The notes under the pieces were generated by a model. The model was not told the origin of the DNA. It was given only the letters and a program-made list of their open reading frames with translations, and made no database searches. DNA of 64,000 bases from Acidobacteriota bacterium (GTDB lineage Bacteria > Acidobacteriota > Vicinamibacteria > Vicinamibacterales > SCN-69-37), in the NCBI GenBank assembly GCA_016716905.1, contig JADJUS010000004.1, positions 1,302,001 through 1,366,000 on the forward strand, written 5' to 3'. Made by a program: the position numbers and the translations under genes. Each line of letters begins with the position of its first letter. Within the stretch, counting starts at the first letter, position 1. Below are positions 18,803 through 25,829 of this stretch, piece by piece.

Positions 18803-18815
18803 GGGCTACCGTCCT

Positions 18816-18890
18816 CGTAGGGCGGCCTGGGTTTTAAGGCCGCCAGGACCGCGGCGTTGAGGTGCACGCCGCGCTACGAAATGCGCGCCT
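18816..18890. repeat. Compound hairpin repeat (CGTAG family), copy A
   Basis: Two adjacent hairpins enclosed by outer arms CGTAGGGCGGC and GCCGCGCTACG. The inner stems are GGCGGCCT/AAGGCCGCC-like and GCGGCGT/CGCCGC. The element ends with the shared tail AAATGCGCGCCT. It lies just after the HD-domain gene. The loop here reads GGGTTTT, differing slightly from other copies. The layout resembles REPIN doublets; no REP-associated transposase is visible in the window. Confidence 0.9.
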
Positions 18891-19316
18891 GCTGCGGCTA
18901 TCCGCCACGCGCTTGGTTTTGACGTCGATGAACCGAGATCAATCCCAAGTGGGCTCAACCGGCACGGTCGCCCGGCAAACACGCGTCAAGAACTCGCGCT
19001 CGTCGCCCCGGCGCGCTGGACGTTGGCTTTCGTCGTGCGCCAGAAACGCCGGAGCCGGGCACGACGTTTGCACGCGAAGAGGGAATGCCGGATACCGCCA
19101 TGCGGCCTGAACGCGTTGCCTCGGCCATCGTCGTGATCCGACGGCACCAGATGCAAACGACGCCACCTCGGTCGAAGGTAAGAAACGGCGCATGGATATC
19201 GGTCCGGGGTCATGACTTACCCACCGCAACGGTGAATTGAGCGACATTCCAATATGTGGATACTGGTATACTTGGCGCCGCCGCCGAGCGACGCCACCAT
19301 GAGAGGCAGAAGGCCA
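18891..19316. other. Gene-free stretch between repeat A and an XRE gene
   Basis: About 425 bp with only short, low-quality open frames on both strands and nothing I recognise. The end nearest the XRE gene contains AT-richer sequence with a TATACT hexamer around 19267-19272, next to a short imperfect direct repeat (GGATACTGG/GGTATACT). This may hold that gene's promoter and operator, but the evidence is weak. Confidence 0.5.
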
Positions 19317-19649
19317 ATGAAGAAGACCACCCGAATCAAAGTTGAACAGAGCAGTGGGAACGTCTTCGCTGATCTTGGCTTCCCTGACCCCGAACTTGAG
19401 CGCTTCAAGGCCACGCTCATGCTGCAGATCTATCGCATCATCACGGCGCGAAAGCTGACCCAGGCAGAGGCGGGCAAAGTGCTGGGGATCAGGCAGCCCA
19501 ACGTGTCTCGATTGATGCGTGGCAGTACGGGCGCCTACTCGGTGGAGCGTCTGATTGAATTCCTGACCGCCCTTGGCCAGGACGTCGAGGTCGTCATCAC
19601 GCCGACGCGCAAGAAACAGGGCGCCATGTCCGTCGTCGTCGCGACCTGA
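19317..19649 (+). CDS. XRE-family HTH protein, antitoxin-like
   Basis: 110 residues from the ATG at 19317, preceded by a GAGGCAGAAGG purine run. It has an antitoxin-like N-terminus (NVFADLGFPDPELERFKA) and a helix-turn-helix KLTQAEAGKVLGIRQPNVSR in the middle. This layout matches the HTH antitoxins of HigBA/RelE-like modules. No toxin gene is adjacent, so it is an orphan antitoxin or a stand-alone regulator. It resembles the protein at 25498-25800. Confidence 0.78.
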   Translation: MKKTTRIKVEQSSGNVFADLGFPDPELERFKATLMLQIYRIITARKLTQAEAGKVLGIRQPNVSRLMRGSTGAYSVERLIEFLTALGQDVEVVITPTRKKQGAMSVVVAT

Positions 19650-19670
19650 CCGATAATCACAGGTAACGCC

Positions 19671-20303
19671 ATGCCGAATCAGGACCGACAGACTGACCGC
19701 GCCGCGCTTGCCGCGTTTCTCGCTGATCCAGAGCGGCCTGTCGGCACTCTGACGTATCACGAACTGCAAGGTTTTCTGTTCGCGGTCGCTGCGGCGCCGG
19801 AACTAGTGCCTCCATCCGAGTGGATAGTCGAAATCTTTGCCGGTGCCGCCCCTGCGTTCGACGACCATGCCGAGGCGGACACCGTCCTGCGGGCATTAAC
19901 GACGGTCTACAACGACATCAATACCTCGGTCGCGGCCGGGCACGCGGTGCTGCCGGCTGACTGCCCGTTCCGAGATGATGTGCTGGCCAATTTCGACGCG
20001 GATGCGCCAATCTCGTTGTGGGCGCGCGGTTTCCTTGACGGGCATGACTGGCTGGCGGAACTGTGGGAACCCTACATCCTGCCAGAGGTAGACAACGACT
20101 TCGGCATTCAACTGATGGTGCTGACGTTTTTTGCCTCGCCGAAGCTGGCGAAAGCGTATGCCAAGGAGCTGCGTCGGCGTAATCTCCGCGAGGTGGCAGA
20201 GGCGATGCGCGAAGGGTTTCCGGACGTGCTTGCGGACTATGCGCGACTCGGCCGTGCGATCGACCAGGCGCTTCTCAAGCCGGTCACAGCCACGCACGAT
20301 TGA
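19671..20303 (+). CDS. YecA/UPF0149 family protein
   Basis: 210 residues with the UPF0149 pattern: LTYHELQGFLFAVAAAPELV, PSEWIVEIF, later WARGFLDGHDW. The function of the family is poorly defined; some members carry a C-terminal SEC-C zinc motif, which is absent here. It lies 21 bp after the XRE gene on the same strand, so the two may be co-transcribed. Confidence 0.72.
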   Translation: MPNQDRQTDRAALAAFLADPERPVGTLTYHELQGFLFAVAAAPELVPPSEWIVEIFAGAAPAFDDHAEADTVLRALTTVYNDINTSVAAGHAVLPADCPFRDDVLANFDADAPISLWARGFLDGHDWLAELWEPYILPEVDNDFGIQLMVLTFFASPKLAKAYAKELRRRNLREVAEAMREGFPDVLADYARLGRAIDQALLKPVTATHD

Positions 20304-20331
20304 TGTACCCTCCCTGCCGCAGTCGTCCGAC

Positions 20332-20347
20332 GACGATGCTAGACTCG
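20332..20347 (+). promoter_or_regulatory. Putative extended -10 promoter shared with the 23.4-kb paralogue
   Basis: The string GACGATGCTAGACTCG contains an extended -10 (TG-C-TAGACT). It occurs here, upstream of the small gene at 20369, and again at 23382-23397, upstream of its paralogue at 23413. The surrounding sequences differ, which argues that the element is kept for function. No good -35 is seen. Confidence 0.45.
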
Positions 20348-20368
20348 CCAGACGGAGGGGTGATCGCG

Positions 20369-20617
20369 ATGTCAGAGCAGGTGCCAAAAACGATCGACGA
20401 GCAGTTTCACGATGTGTCCATCGCGTTCGCGGAATCGCGTGATTTTACGGAGTTCTGCTTCACCAAATTGGAGTCTCGGGTCGATCAGCTCGAAGCCAAA
20501 GTCGATGGTCTGGCGCTGACGATCGACCGTCGATTCACGCACCATGGTCTGCTGCTCACCGAAGTCCTGAACGAAGTGAAAGCGATCAGCCGAGCAACGC
20601 GTCCAGATCCTCATTAA
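20369..20617 (+). CDS. Small coiled-coil protein (paralogue of 23413-23595)
   Basis: 82 residues from the ATG at 20369. The pattern PKTIDEQFHD, FCFTKLESRVDQLEAKV, then LLTEVLNEVKA predicts a short amphipathic coiled coil. The same anchors (PKT-x-DE-x-F-x-D, FCF-x-KL, EVKA) are in the protein at 23413. Unknown function. The upstream ATG at 20300 is less likely because it overlaps the UPF0149 stop and adds non-conserved residues. Confidence 0.6.
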   Translation: MSEQVPKTIDEQFHDVSIAFAESRDFTEFCFTKLESRVDQLEAKVDGLALTIDRRFTHHGLLLTEVLNEVKAISRATRPDPH

Positions 20618-20635
20618 GGCACTGGCGGGGCTGCT

Positions 20636-20833
20636 TTGTTCGGCACGGTGAAACGCATGGTAGGCGCTGACAAGGCCAAGGTCGGCCAGCGCACTGACGA
20701 TGCGTGAATGGCCCTTGCTGGCGGGCTGCTGTTGCCTGAGATCCGAGCCGCTGTTCAAATCGCCCATGACCACCGCCGGTCCTGAGGCGAGGACGTCGGT
20801 ATATGCCCCTATCGCGTCCATGACGTAGTCCGG
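20636..20833 (-). pseudogene. Remnant of an endonuclease/exonuclease/phosphatase family gene
   Basis: An internal fragment reads DAIGAYTDVLASGPAVVMGD, LNSGSD, then KGHSRIVSALADLGLVSAYH. This carries the GDLNS metal and catalytic segment of the EEP fold. The N-terminal part is missing where a hairpin repeat begins, and the C-terminal part is lost where the sequence becomes antisense to the small coiled-coil gene. No start or stop fits an intact protein. Confidence 0.65.
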
Positions 20834-20869
20834 TGGCGCTGCCGGGTGGACCGTAGGGGCCACCGTCCT

Positions 20870-21012
20870 CGTAGGGCGGCCTGGGTCTCACCCCTCGACC
20901 AGGCTCGGGGTGACCTGAGCGCCGTCGAAGGTCAAGGCCGCCAAGGGCCGCGGCGTTGAGGTTCACGCCGCGCTACGAAATGCGGTGCACGCCGCGCTAC
21001 GAAATACGCGCC
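20870..21012. repeat. Compound hairpin repeat, copy B, with nested insert and duplicated right arm
   Basis: The left hairpin is opened in its loop by about 45 bp containing a second stem-loop (CACCCC ... GGGGTG). The right hairpin follows, and its arm (GCACGCCGCGCTACGAAAT) is then repeated once more. The same nested insert is in the copy near 26.8 kb, and its right half occurs near 25.13 kb. The flank before this copy also matches the flank of copy A over roughly 45 bp. Confidence 0.85.
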
Positions 21013-21030
21013 TGCGAACCCTTGCGGCGT

Positions 21031-21049
21031 CATACGTCATTGACGTATG
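21031..21049 (+). promoter_or_regulatory. Perfect inverted repeat, likely operator for the downstream HTH gene
   Basis: CATACGTCA-T-TGACGTATG, 9-bp arms around a single centre base, 48 bp before the ATG of the NadS-like gene. It overlaps a TTGACG hexamer that could serve as a -35. Antitoxin-like HTH proteins usually repress their own promoter at such sites, so autoregulation is a fair inference. Confidence 0.55.
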
Positions 21050-21096
21050 GTCATGCTTACGTCTATCGACATAAAGCTGGTCAAAGGAGGAGATCG

Positions 21097-21375
21097 ATGG
21101 TGACAGCTAAGCGTTCGCGAAACATCGGTCTGGAAATCCTCGAAGGCATTCGTCAGCTCAAGCGCGGTAAGCACGGACGCATCACAAACGTGCCCTCGGT
21201 GGCCGCGGTTCGGGAGACGACGGGGCTGTCGCAGTCCCGCTTCGCCGAACTCCTGGGCGTGTCGGTGCGAACGCTCCAGGAGTGGGAACAGGGCCGCCGG
21301 GCACCGTCTGGCGCCGCTCGGACGTTGCTGATGATCGCCGCGAAGAACCCTCGCGCACTGCTCGACGTGGCTTGA
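21097..21375 (+). CDS. NadS/HigA-type HTH antitoxin-like protein
   Basis: 92 residues after a strong ribosome site (AAAGGAGGAG). The sequence shows the NadS pattern: RNIGLEILEGIRQLKRGK, TGLSQSRFAELLGVSVRTLQ (helix-turn-helix) and EWEQGRRAPSGAARTLL. These proteins pair with RelE-like toxins, but no toxin gene is present on either side, so it is an orphan. The inverted repeat at 21031 is its probable operator. A decayed hicB copy follows directly. Confidence 0.82.
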   Translation: MVTAKRSRNIGLEILEGIRQLKRGKHGRITNVPSVAAVRETTGLSQSRFAELLGVSVRTLQEWEQGRRAPSGAARTLLMIAAKNPRALLDVA

Positions 21376-21391
21376 AACGCCGGTTGGAAGC

Positions 21392-21518
21392 CGTGCGCGT
21401 GAAGAAGTTGCCCGCCTGACTGTAGAGGCCATCACTGAACATCTGGCCGTCCCTGGAGGCCCGCGGCGAAGTGGCACCTCCACCGGCAACACGCGTGGCG
21501 ACGGTCACGGTCGGCTGA
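21392..21518 (+). pseudogene. Decayed hicB copy
   Basis: Reading two frames in turn gives ARREEVARLTVEAITEHL-like sequence and then EARGEVAPPPATRVATVTVG followed by TGA. This parallels the HicB stretch REEAERLIQEAIAEHLKG, then PPPVTQVATVTVG, of the copy at 25830. The N-terminal half and the partner hicA are missing, and a one-base shift separates the halves. Recognised only by comparison with the two other copies in the window. Confidence 0.6.
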
Positions 21519-21575
21519 CCGTCCTCGATACATGTCAAAAAGGTCACTTAGTGTGCTATAAGTGGGGAACACGCT

Positions 21576-22031
21576 ATGGACATAGGTCACGTTCTCGGCG
21601 CTGATGGCGGGATTTCCGTCCAAGCGCTGACTCTTTACGTGCCGAACAAGGACCGTGACGGCAGAGAGTTCGGTGACCAACGGCGATGGGTGTTGGCTGC
21701 GGCTCAGCTCCTGGCGCGTATTGGAGGTGGCGTCACGATCCTGCCGGCTGCCGAGGGCGGCTGGCAGAACCCGGACGGGGGGTTGGTGTGGGAGAGCCCT
21801 GTTCTGCTCTACACCTACATTCGACCCACGGAATTCAGGCTTCTGATGCCCGAGCTTCGCGAGTTCCTGCACAAACTTGGGCGCGAGACGAATCAAGGGG
21901 AAGTGGCTGTCGAGTTTGACGGCCGCCTGTATCGGATTACCACTTTTGACGAGGATGGGGACCCGTCATGGCCAAACAAAACAAGACCTCTCGGAAGATC
22001 AAAGACTCGTCGCCGACGTACGACCGAGTAG
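21576..22031 (+). CDS. Hypothetical protein
   Basis: 151 residues. Ordered globular sequence (LTLYVPNKDRDG, LLARIGGGVTILPAAEGGW, IRPTEFRLLMPELREFLHKL) ending in a basic tail (RSKTRRRRTTE). Not assigned to a family I can name. A TGCTATAAG extended -10 lies about 20 bp before the ATG. It overlaps the next gene by 64 bp, so the pair appears to be translated together. Confidence 0.55.
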   Translation: MDIGHVLGADGGISVQALTLYVPNKDRDGREFGDQRRWVLAAAQLLARIGGGVTILPAAEGGWQNPDGGLVWESPVLLYTYIRPTEFRLLMPELREFLHKLGRETNQGEVAVEFDGRLYRITTFDEDGDPSWPNKTRPLGRSKTRRRRTTE

Positions 22032-22496
22032 GGCACCACGAATTGCAATCGGCGCTCGGCGTGCGGGCTGCCGGCAAGGCAGCACCAAGTCTGCGATCCC
22101 GGCCCGTCTCTCTCGGTGCTGCGCAGGCAACTCCAAGGGGAATTGGTGTCTGCGGGTGGGCGCCCAAGGCGGGCCGGCACGGTGGTCACCAGACGTGTGC
22201 CGATGACCGAGGCGGAGGCGCGTTCACTGGATTCGCTGACCGACGATCTACGGGAAAGCGGGTTGACCGTCACCACCGGACAGGTCGCCGGCGTCCTGCT
22301 CCGAGAGAGGCTGGGCACAGCGTATGGTGAGGCACCGGCACCAGACGAGGCGGACGCGGGACACGTCATCTCGCAGATGGAGGAAGTCTTCGACCGTATT
22401 CTTGCTGCGGCTGCCAGTGCGAAAGAAGAGCTCGAGGCTTTGAGGCCGCTCGCCAAGGAGCTACTCGAACGTATGAAAGCAGGTCGCGGCGTTTAG
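21968..22496 (+). pseudogene. Hypothetical gene split at a TC dinucleotide repeat
   Basis: The first frame begins MAKQNKTSRKIKDSSPTYDR and runs well to LRSRPVSL, then degrades. The second frame picks up at once with SVLRRQLQGELVSAGGRPRR, RRVPMTEAEARSLDSL and a helical C-terminus ending at 22496. The junction is the (TC)4 tract at 22107-22114; a fifth TC unit would join the frames exactly. This is either a slippage mutation, a phase-variable gene caught in the off state, or a base-calling error. Function unknown; probably the partner of the preceding gene. Confidence 0.55.
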
Positions 22497-23090
22497 GTTT
22501 CGCGGCGTAGAGCGCCCGAGCGCGCGCCTCGCGCGCGAGTTCAGCCCCTTCGGCTTGGGCAACTGAGCGAGGAAGTCCTGCACCGCGCCTGCGTCCATGC
22601 GCCCCAGCAGATCCACGCGTTCCCACTCGCGGCCCGACGATGCGTTCGGGACAGTCACGCGAACGGCACAGTCGTCTCGCAACAGGGCCACCGCAGGACC
22701 GCTGCTGCCGCCGAATCCCAACGCACAGCCACCACTCCACGCACGTCCAACGAGCTCGTCGTCAACGTAGATGCGGACGTCCCTGAAGCCAAACCCAGGT
22801 CCGCCCCCAATGCCGCCAAACGCCTCAAGGTCAATGCGCTGCTCGTTGACGATGAAGCGGCTGACCCTGCGCCAGGTGGACCGAAGGCGAACGCCGTCAG
22901 CGGTGGAGCGCCGGCGGAGGGTGCTGTCGTACGACCAGCCGATCGGCAGGCGGGCCGCAGCCAGAGGGAGAGACGCCGCCCGCGTGCGGTGGACCTCCAT
23001 GCGCGCGAGCAGGTCGGGCGAGAGCCGGCCATGCGGGCAATCCATCAGGCCCCAGGTCAGCCAGTCATAGGTGGAGTCAGTCACGATCAT
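22461..23090 (-). CDS. Hypothetical protein with a repeat-derived C-terminus
   Basis: About 209 residues from the ATG at 23090. The middle reads as a real protein (RFIVNEQRIDLEAFGGIGGG, FRDVRIYVDDELVGRAW), but I recognise no family. The last residues (PRNLNAATCF) look like the translation of a degenerate hairpin repeat arm, so the original stop may have been lost. It overlaps the end of the convergent split gene by 36 bp. Confidence 0.45.
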   Translation of the reverse strand: MIVTDSTYDWLTWGLMDCPHGRLSPDLLARMEVHRTRAASLPLAAARLPIGWSYDSTLRRRSTADGVRLRSTWRRVSRFIVNEQRIDLEAFGGIGGGPGFGFRDVRIYVDDELVGRAWSGGCALGFGGSSGPAVALLRDDCAVRVTVPNASSGREWERVDLLGRMDAGAVQDFLAQLPKPKGLNSRARRALGRSTPRNLNAATCFHTFE

Positions 23091-23225
23091 TTGCCACATC
23101 CTTCGTGCTTCGTACTTCGTGGGCCACATCCGCACAGGGTGTGCGATGGCACCGCGGCGAGGTCATCCCGCTCGGTTGCCGGCCCCGCACTCGGCGGGGC
23201 ACTCTTGATGCTGGAAATATTGTAA

Positions 23226-23365
23226 CAAGGCCGCGAAGGGCCGCGGCGTTGAGGTGCACGCCGCGCTACGAAATGCGCGGCCACCGTCCTCGTAGGGCGG
23301 CCTGGGTCTCAAGGCCGCCAAGGGCCGCGGCGTTGAGGTTCACGCCGCGCTACGAAATACGCGCC
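23226..23365. repeat. Compound hairpin repeat: a right half followed by a full copy (C)
   Basis: A partial copy (23226-23278, right hairpin only) is joined to a complete copy from 23291 (CGTAG) through the CTACG end at 23353 and the tail AAATACGCGCCT. The head-to-tail arrangement is the same seen in the array at 29.5 kb. Confidence 0.88.
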
Positions 23366-23412
23366 TGCGCGCATGCGTTTGTGACGATGCTAGACTCGGA
23401 GGTCTTGGAGCC

Positions 23413-23595
23413 ATGCCGAAGACCCTTGACGAACGGTTTCGCGACTACACGACCTTCTGCTTCGACAAGCTGCGGCGAGACATGCGGCAGGAGATCAAAC
23501 AGTCCGAGGGCCGCCTCGCGCGCCGCCTCGATCGGCAAGACCTTGTCCTCGTCGAGATCCTGACTGAGGTGAAGGCCCAACGACGTGCTGACTGA
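23413..23595 (+). CDS. Small coiled-coil protein (paralogue of 20369-20617)
   Basis: 60 residues: PKTLDERFRDYTTFCFDKLR, a charged helical middle, then LVEILTEVKAQR. It aligns with the protein at 20369 at both ends and shares its promoter string about 30 bp upstream. It overlaps the next gene by 11 bp. Unknown function; the coiled coil suggests it binds a partner protein. Confidence 0.6.
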   Translation: MPKTLDERFRDYTTFCFDKLRRDMRQEIKQSEGRLARRLDRQDLVLVEILTEVKAQRRAD

Positions 23596-24189
23596 CCGAT
23601 TCGACCGCGCGCTGATCTATGCCACGGCCGTCCATGGCGGCCACGTGCGGAAGGGCACGGCCACTCCCTATGTGGCGCACCTCCTGATGGTGGCCGGCAA
23701 ATGCTCGAACATGGCGGCTCGGAAGACGAGGCCATCGGCGCGCTGTTGCACGACGCTGCCGAAGACATGGGCGGAGAAGGGCGGCTCAACGACATCGAAG
23801 CCCGATTCGGACGCGCGGTCAGAGACATCGTCCATGGGTGCTCAGACACATTCGAGACACCGAAGCCGTCCTGGCTTGAGCGCAAAATCGACTATGTGTC
23901 GCGGGTTGAGAAGGAGACGTCAGCGTCCGTGATTCTGGTTTCGGCCGCCGACAAACTGGCGAACGCGAGCGCGATCCTGTCGGACTACCGGGAATGCCGC
24001 GAGGCCCTCTGGGCGCGCTTCAACAAAGACGCCGGTAAGGACGGCACGATTGGCTATTACCGCGGCCTGGTCACCGCGTACCAGGCCATCGGACTCCACC
24101 CTCGACTCGTCAGCGACCTTGCCATCGTCGTCGCTCAGATCGAGTCCGTCACGGGGCACAGGGGGCAGTGGCCGCCGGTGCGCAGATAA
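23585..24189 (+). pseudogene. HD-domain (RelA/SpoT hydrolase-like) gene with one frameshift
   Basis: The first frame gives FDRALIYATAVHGGHVRKG, TATPYVAHLLMVAG. The continuation is one frame over: MLEHGGSEDEAIGALLHDAA, EDMGG, then VSAADKLANASAILSDYREC. Together these carry the H...HD...D ligands of the (p)ppGpp-hydrolase-like HD family. The break is in GGCAAATG at about 23696-23703; one missing base would restore it. The GTG start overlaps the small coiled-coil gene, so the two were probably co-translated. Confidence 0.7.
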
Positions 24190-24206
24190 CGCGCTTGGTT
24201 TCTCCT

Positions 24207-24282
24207 CGTAGGGCGGCCTGGGTCTCAAGGCCGCCAAGTTCCGCGGCGTTGAAGTTCACGCCGCGCTACGAAATGCGCGCCT
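24207..24282. repeat. Compound hairpin repeat, copy D
   Basis: Complete copy, CGTAG at 24207 to CTACG at 24270 plus the tail AAATGCGCGCCT. It starts 18 bp after the HD-domain gene and lies between that gene and the convergent PIN/antitoxin pair, where it could serve as a bidirectional terminator. Confidence 0.88.
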
Positions 24283-24305
24283 ACGCGCCGGTCGCCACCG
24301 CTCTT

Positions 24306-24328
24306 TAAGGTCACAATTTGTGACCTTA
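24306..24328. promoter_or_regulatory. Palindrome with TCACAA-N-TTGTGA core, site 1
   Basis: Perfect 11-bp arms: TAAGGTCACAA, centre T, TTGTGACCTTA. One of four sites in 2 kb that share the core TCACAA-N-TTGTGA. It lies downstream of the PIN/antitoxin pair and close after hairpin copy D. Confidence 0.7.
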
Positions 24329-24354
24329 GACAGCCAGTGGCTTACGCAGGTGAA

Positions 24355-24381
24355 CTTGAGATGCCAGATTGGCATCTCAAG
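24355..24381. promoter_or_regulatory. Related palindrome CTTGAGATGCC ... GGCATCTCAAG
   Basis: Perfect 11-bp arms around AGATT. The outer CTTGAGAT/ATCTCAAG matches the site at 26070 exactly, while the inner core differs (GCC instead of CACAA). It lies just 3' of the small antitoxin-like gene, so a terminator role is also possible. Confidence 0.55.
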
Positions 24382-24401
24382 ATCCAGGGCGTGGTTGCGC
24401 G

Positions 24402-24581
24402 TCAGGATGCGCGCTTGGCCGAGCCCGCCTTCTTCTGCGAGCGCGACACGACATTCCGGCTGCCCTTGGCCTGGCGCGCCCGTGCGGCCTCGACGATCTT
24501 GCCCAGGTCGTCGCCTGATTTCCTGGCGATCGCCTTGCGTGCGGCTCGGACCTCGTCCACGATGGCGTTGTCTGACTTCAT
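24402..24581 (-). CDS. Small basic antitoxin-like protein
   Basis: 59 residues: MKSDNAIVDEVRAARKAIAR, KSGDDLGKIVEAARARQ, then a Ser/Arg/Lys tail. Short helical proteins beginning this way are common antitoxin partners of PIN-domain toxins. Its ATG overlaps the PIN gene stop (ATGA), so it is the second gene of a two-gene operon, with toxin before antitoxin. Confidence 0.7.
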   Translation of the reverse strand: MKSDNAIVDEVRAARKAIARKSGDDLGKIVEAARARQAKGSRNVVSRSQKKAGSAKRAS

Positions 24582-25057
24582 GGCGCTTGCTCCTTCGCCA
24601 GCTCAAGGGGCGTACAAATCAGCGGTGGAATAAACCCCGCGGCCCGGCAGATGGTTTCGATCCGTCCACGCATCGTGGCATTTGCGATGTGGGTGCAGTT
24701 CCAACTCACAAGATAGTCCATCCCGTGAGCGGCCGCCACGGCGATGTGGAGGGCATCAATTTTCGCGGCCTGCGGCACCCCACCCAGTCGGAGGAGTTCA
24801 GCCGCCAGCGTGGTCGTCTCGTTCGTGAGATCGAGAAATGGGAGTTCCCGAAGAACCGCCAGGCGACGCTCAGCTGCCGCAGCGGCGCCGGCGGAGGCCT
24901 CGTCCCACACGAACTGGGAGACGAAGAGGGAAAACGCAGCGCGGCCGGCCCACCAGTCTCGCGTCACCTGCTGATGCGCTGCCAGTAGCAGGTCGCGACT
25001 CGGAAACGCCGTGAGGTAACTGACGACGGTTGTTTCCACGTACACCTTTGGCTTCAT
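24578..25057 (-). CDS. PIN-domain protein, VapC-like toxin
   Basis: 159 residues from the ATG at 25057. The PIN acidic residues are visible: KVYVETTVVSYLTA at the start (E), VWDEASAG (D/E), KIDALHIAVAAAHG (D) and the C-terminal DYLVSWNCTHIANA. This fits the group of PIN proteins that begin with a YVETTV strand. It is a likely RNase toxin neutralised by the coupled small protein downstream. The GGGTAGAAC upstream and a partial hairpin repeat mark its promoter side. Confidence 0.82.
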   Translation of the reverse strand: MKPKVYVETTVVSYLTAFPSRDLLLAAHQQVTRDWWAGRAAFSLFVSQFVWDEASAGAAAAAERRLAVLRELPFLDLTNETTTLAAELLRLGGVPQAAKIDALHIAVAAAHGMDYLVSWNCTHIANATMRGRIETICRAAGFIPPLICTPLELAKEQAP

Positions 25058-25126
25058 CCTGCTTGCTCCACCCTGCAGGGTAGAACGTCGTGAAGTGTCA
25101 GGGTTGCGAGTGGCATCAAAATGAAC

Positions 25127-25212
25127 GCCTCGGGGTGACCTGAGCCCCGACGAAAGGTCAATGCGGCAATAGCCGCGGCGTTGAGGTGCACGCCGCGCTA
25201 CGAAATTCGCGC
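25127..25212. repeat. Partial compound hairpin repeat, copy E
   Basis: It begins inside the nested insert (CTCGGGGTGACCTGAGC) and continues with a degraded left arm and a good right hairpin GCGGCGTTGAGGTGCACGCC ending in GCTACGAAAT. The left CGTAG half is absent, so this is a deletion derivative. Confidence 0.8.
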
Positions 25213-25236
25213 CCACCGCAGGCCGACACCGCTCTC

Positions 25237-25259
25237 TAAGATCACAATTTGTGATCTTA
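25237..25259. promoter_or_regulatory. Palindrome with TCACAA-N-TTGTGA core, site 2
   Basis: Perfect 11-bp arms: TAAGATCACAA, centre T, TTGTGATCTTA. It lies close after repeat copy E, as site 1 lies after copy D, so repeat and palindrome recur as a pair. Confidence 0.7.
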
Positions 25260-25497
25260 AACAGCTCGCCCGGGGTACGCAGTTCCTGCAATCCGATCCG
25301 GTCATGGAAAGAGCCTCAAGCCGATTTTCGAGGCCTTTGCAGCGGCCCAGCAGTTGCAGATGTTTTCTTCGACGGTTTGGATTATATAAAAATATATATA
25401 ATCAGCCGTGACGCGAAGCCGATCGTGGTTCTAACTCCCTCTGACTGGAAGCCGACGGGGACCGTTGGGGACTTCGTGCCGAGAGGGAAGGGAAGTC

Positions 25498-25800
25498 ATG
25501 ACACGAGTAAGCAGGAAGCCAGGGCGGGCGACTACAGACGTGTTTCGTGATCTGGGCTTCTCATCGGAGGAGTCCAAGAACCTGGCGATGAGGTCGGAAC
25601 TCATGATTCGCTTGAGCCGCGTCATCGAGGACAAGGGACTGACCCAGGCCCAGGCGGCCACCGTGTTTGGCGTCAGCCAGCCGAGGGTGAGCGACCTGGT
25701 GACGGGAAAAATCGACCGGTTCAGTGTCGACACCCTCATCGCCATGCTCGGCCACGCCGGACTTCGGGTCCAACTGCGGATATGGGCTGAGGCTGGCTAG
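25498..25800 (+). CDS. XRE-family HTH protein, antitoxin-like
   Basis: 100 residues. It has the same layout as the protein at 19317: DVFRDLGFSSEESKNLAMRS, then the helix-turn-helix GLTQAQAATVFGVSQPRVSD. GAGAGGGAAGGGAAG upstream is a good ribosome site. No toxin gene adjoins it. The orphan hicB starts 29 bp later on the same strand. Confidence 0.8.
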   Translation: MTRVSRKPGRATTDVFRDLGFSSEESKNLAMRSELMIRLSRVIEDKGLTQAQAATVFGVSQPRVSDLVTGKIDRFSVDTLIAMLGHAGLRVQLRIWAEAG

Positions 25801-25829
25801 TCCGACCTAGACTGGAGCGGGAGGAAGCG

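Larger units (their letters stand above)
25058..25497. other. Gene-free stretch with partial repeat, a palindrome and an AT-rich block
   Basis: This contains the partial hairpin repeat at 25127-25212 and the palindrome at 25237. A strikingly AT-rich block follows around 25380-25402 (TTATATAAAAATATATATAA), about 100 bp before the XRE gene. The AT block is unlike its GC-rich surroundings and could be that gene's promoter or a leftover of transferred DNA. A short open frame across it ends at the XRE gene, but I do not recognise it. Confidence 0.5.

Noticed and set aside
18939..19769. 276-codon minus-strand frame across the gap and the XRE gene
   Set aside because: It runs antisense through a clear HTH gene and its translation has no recognisable pattern.
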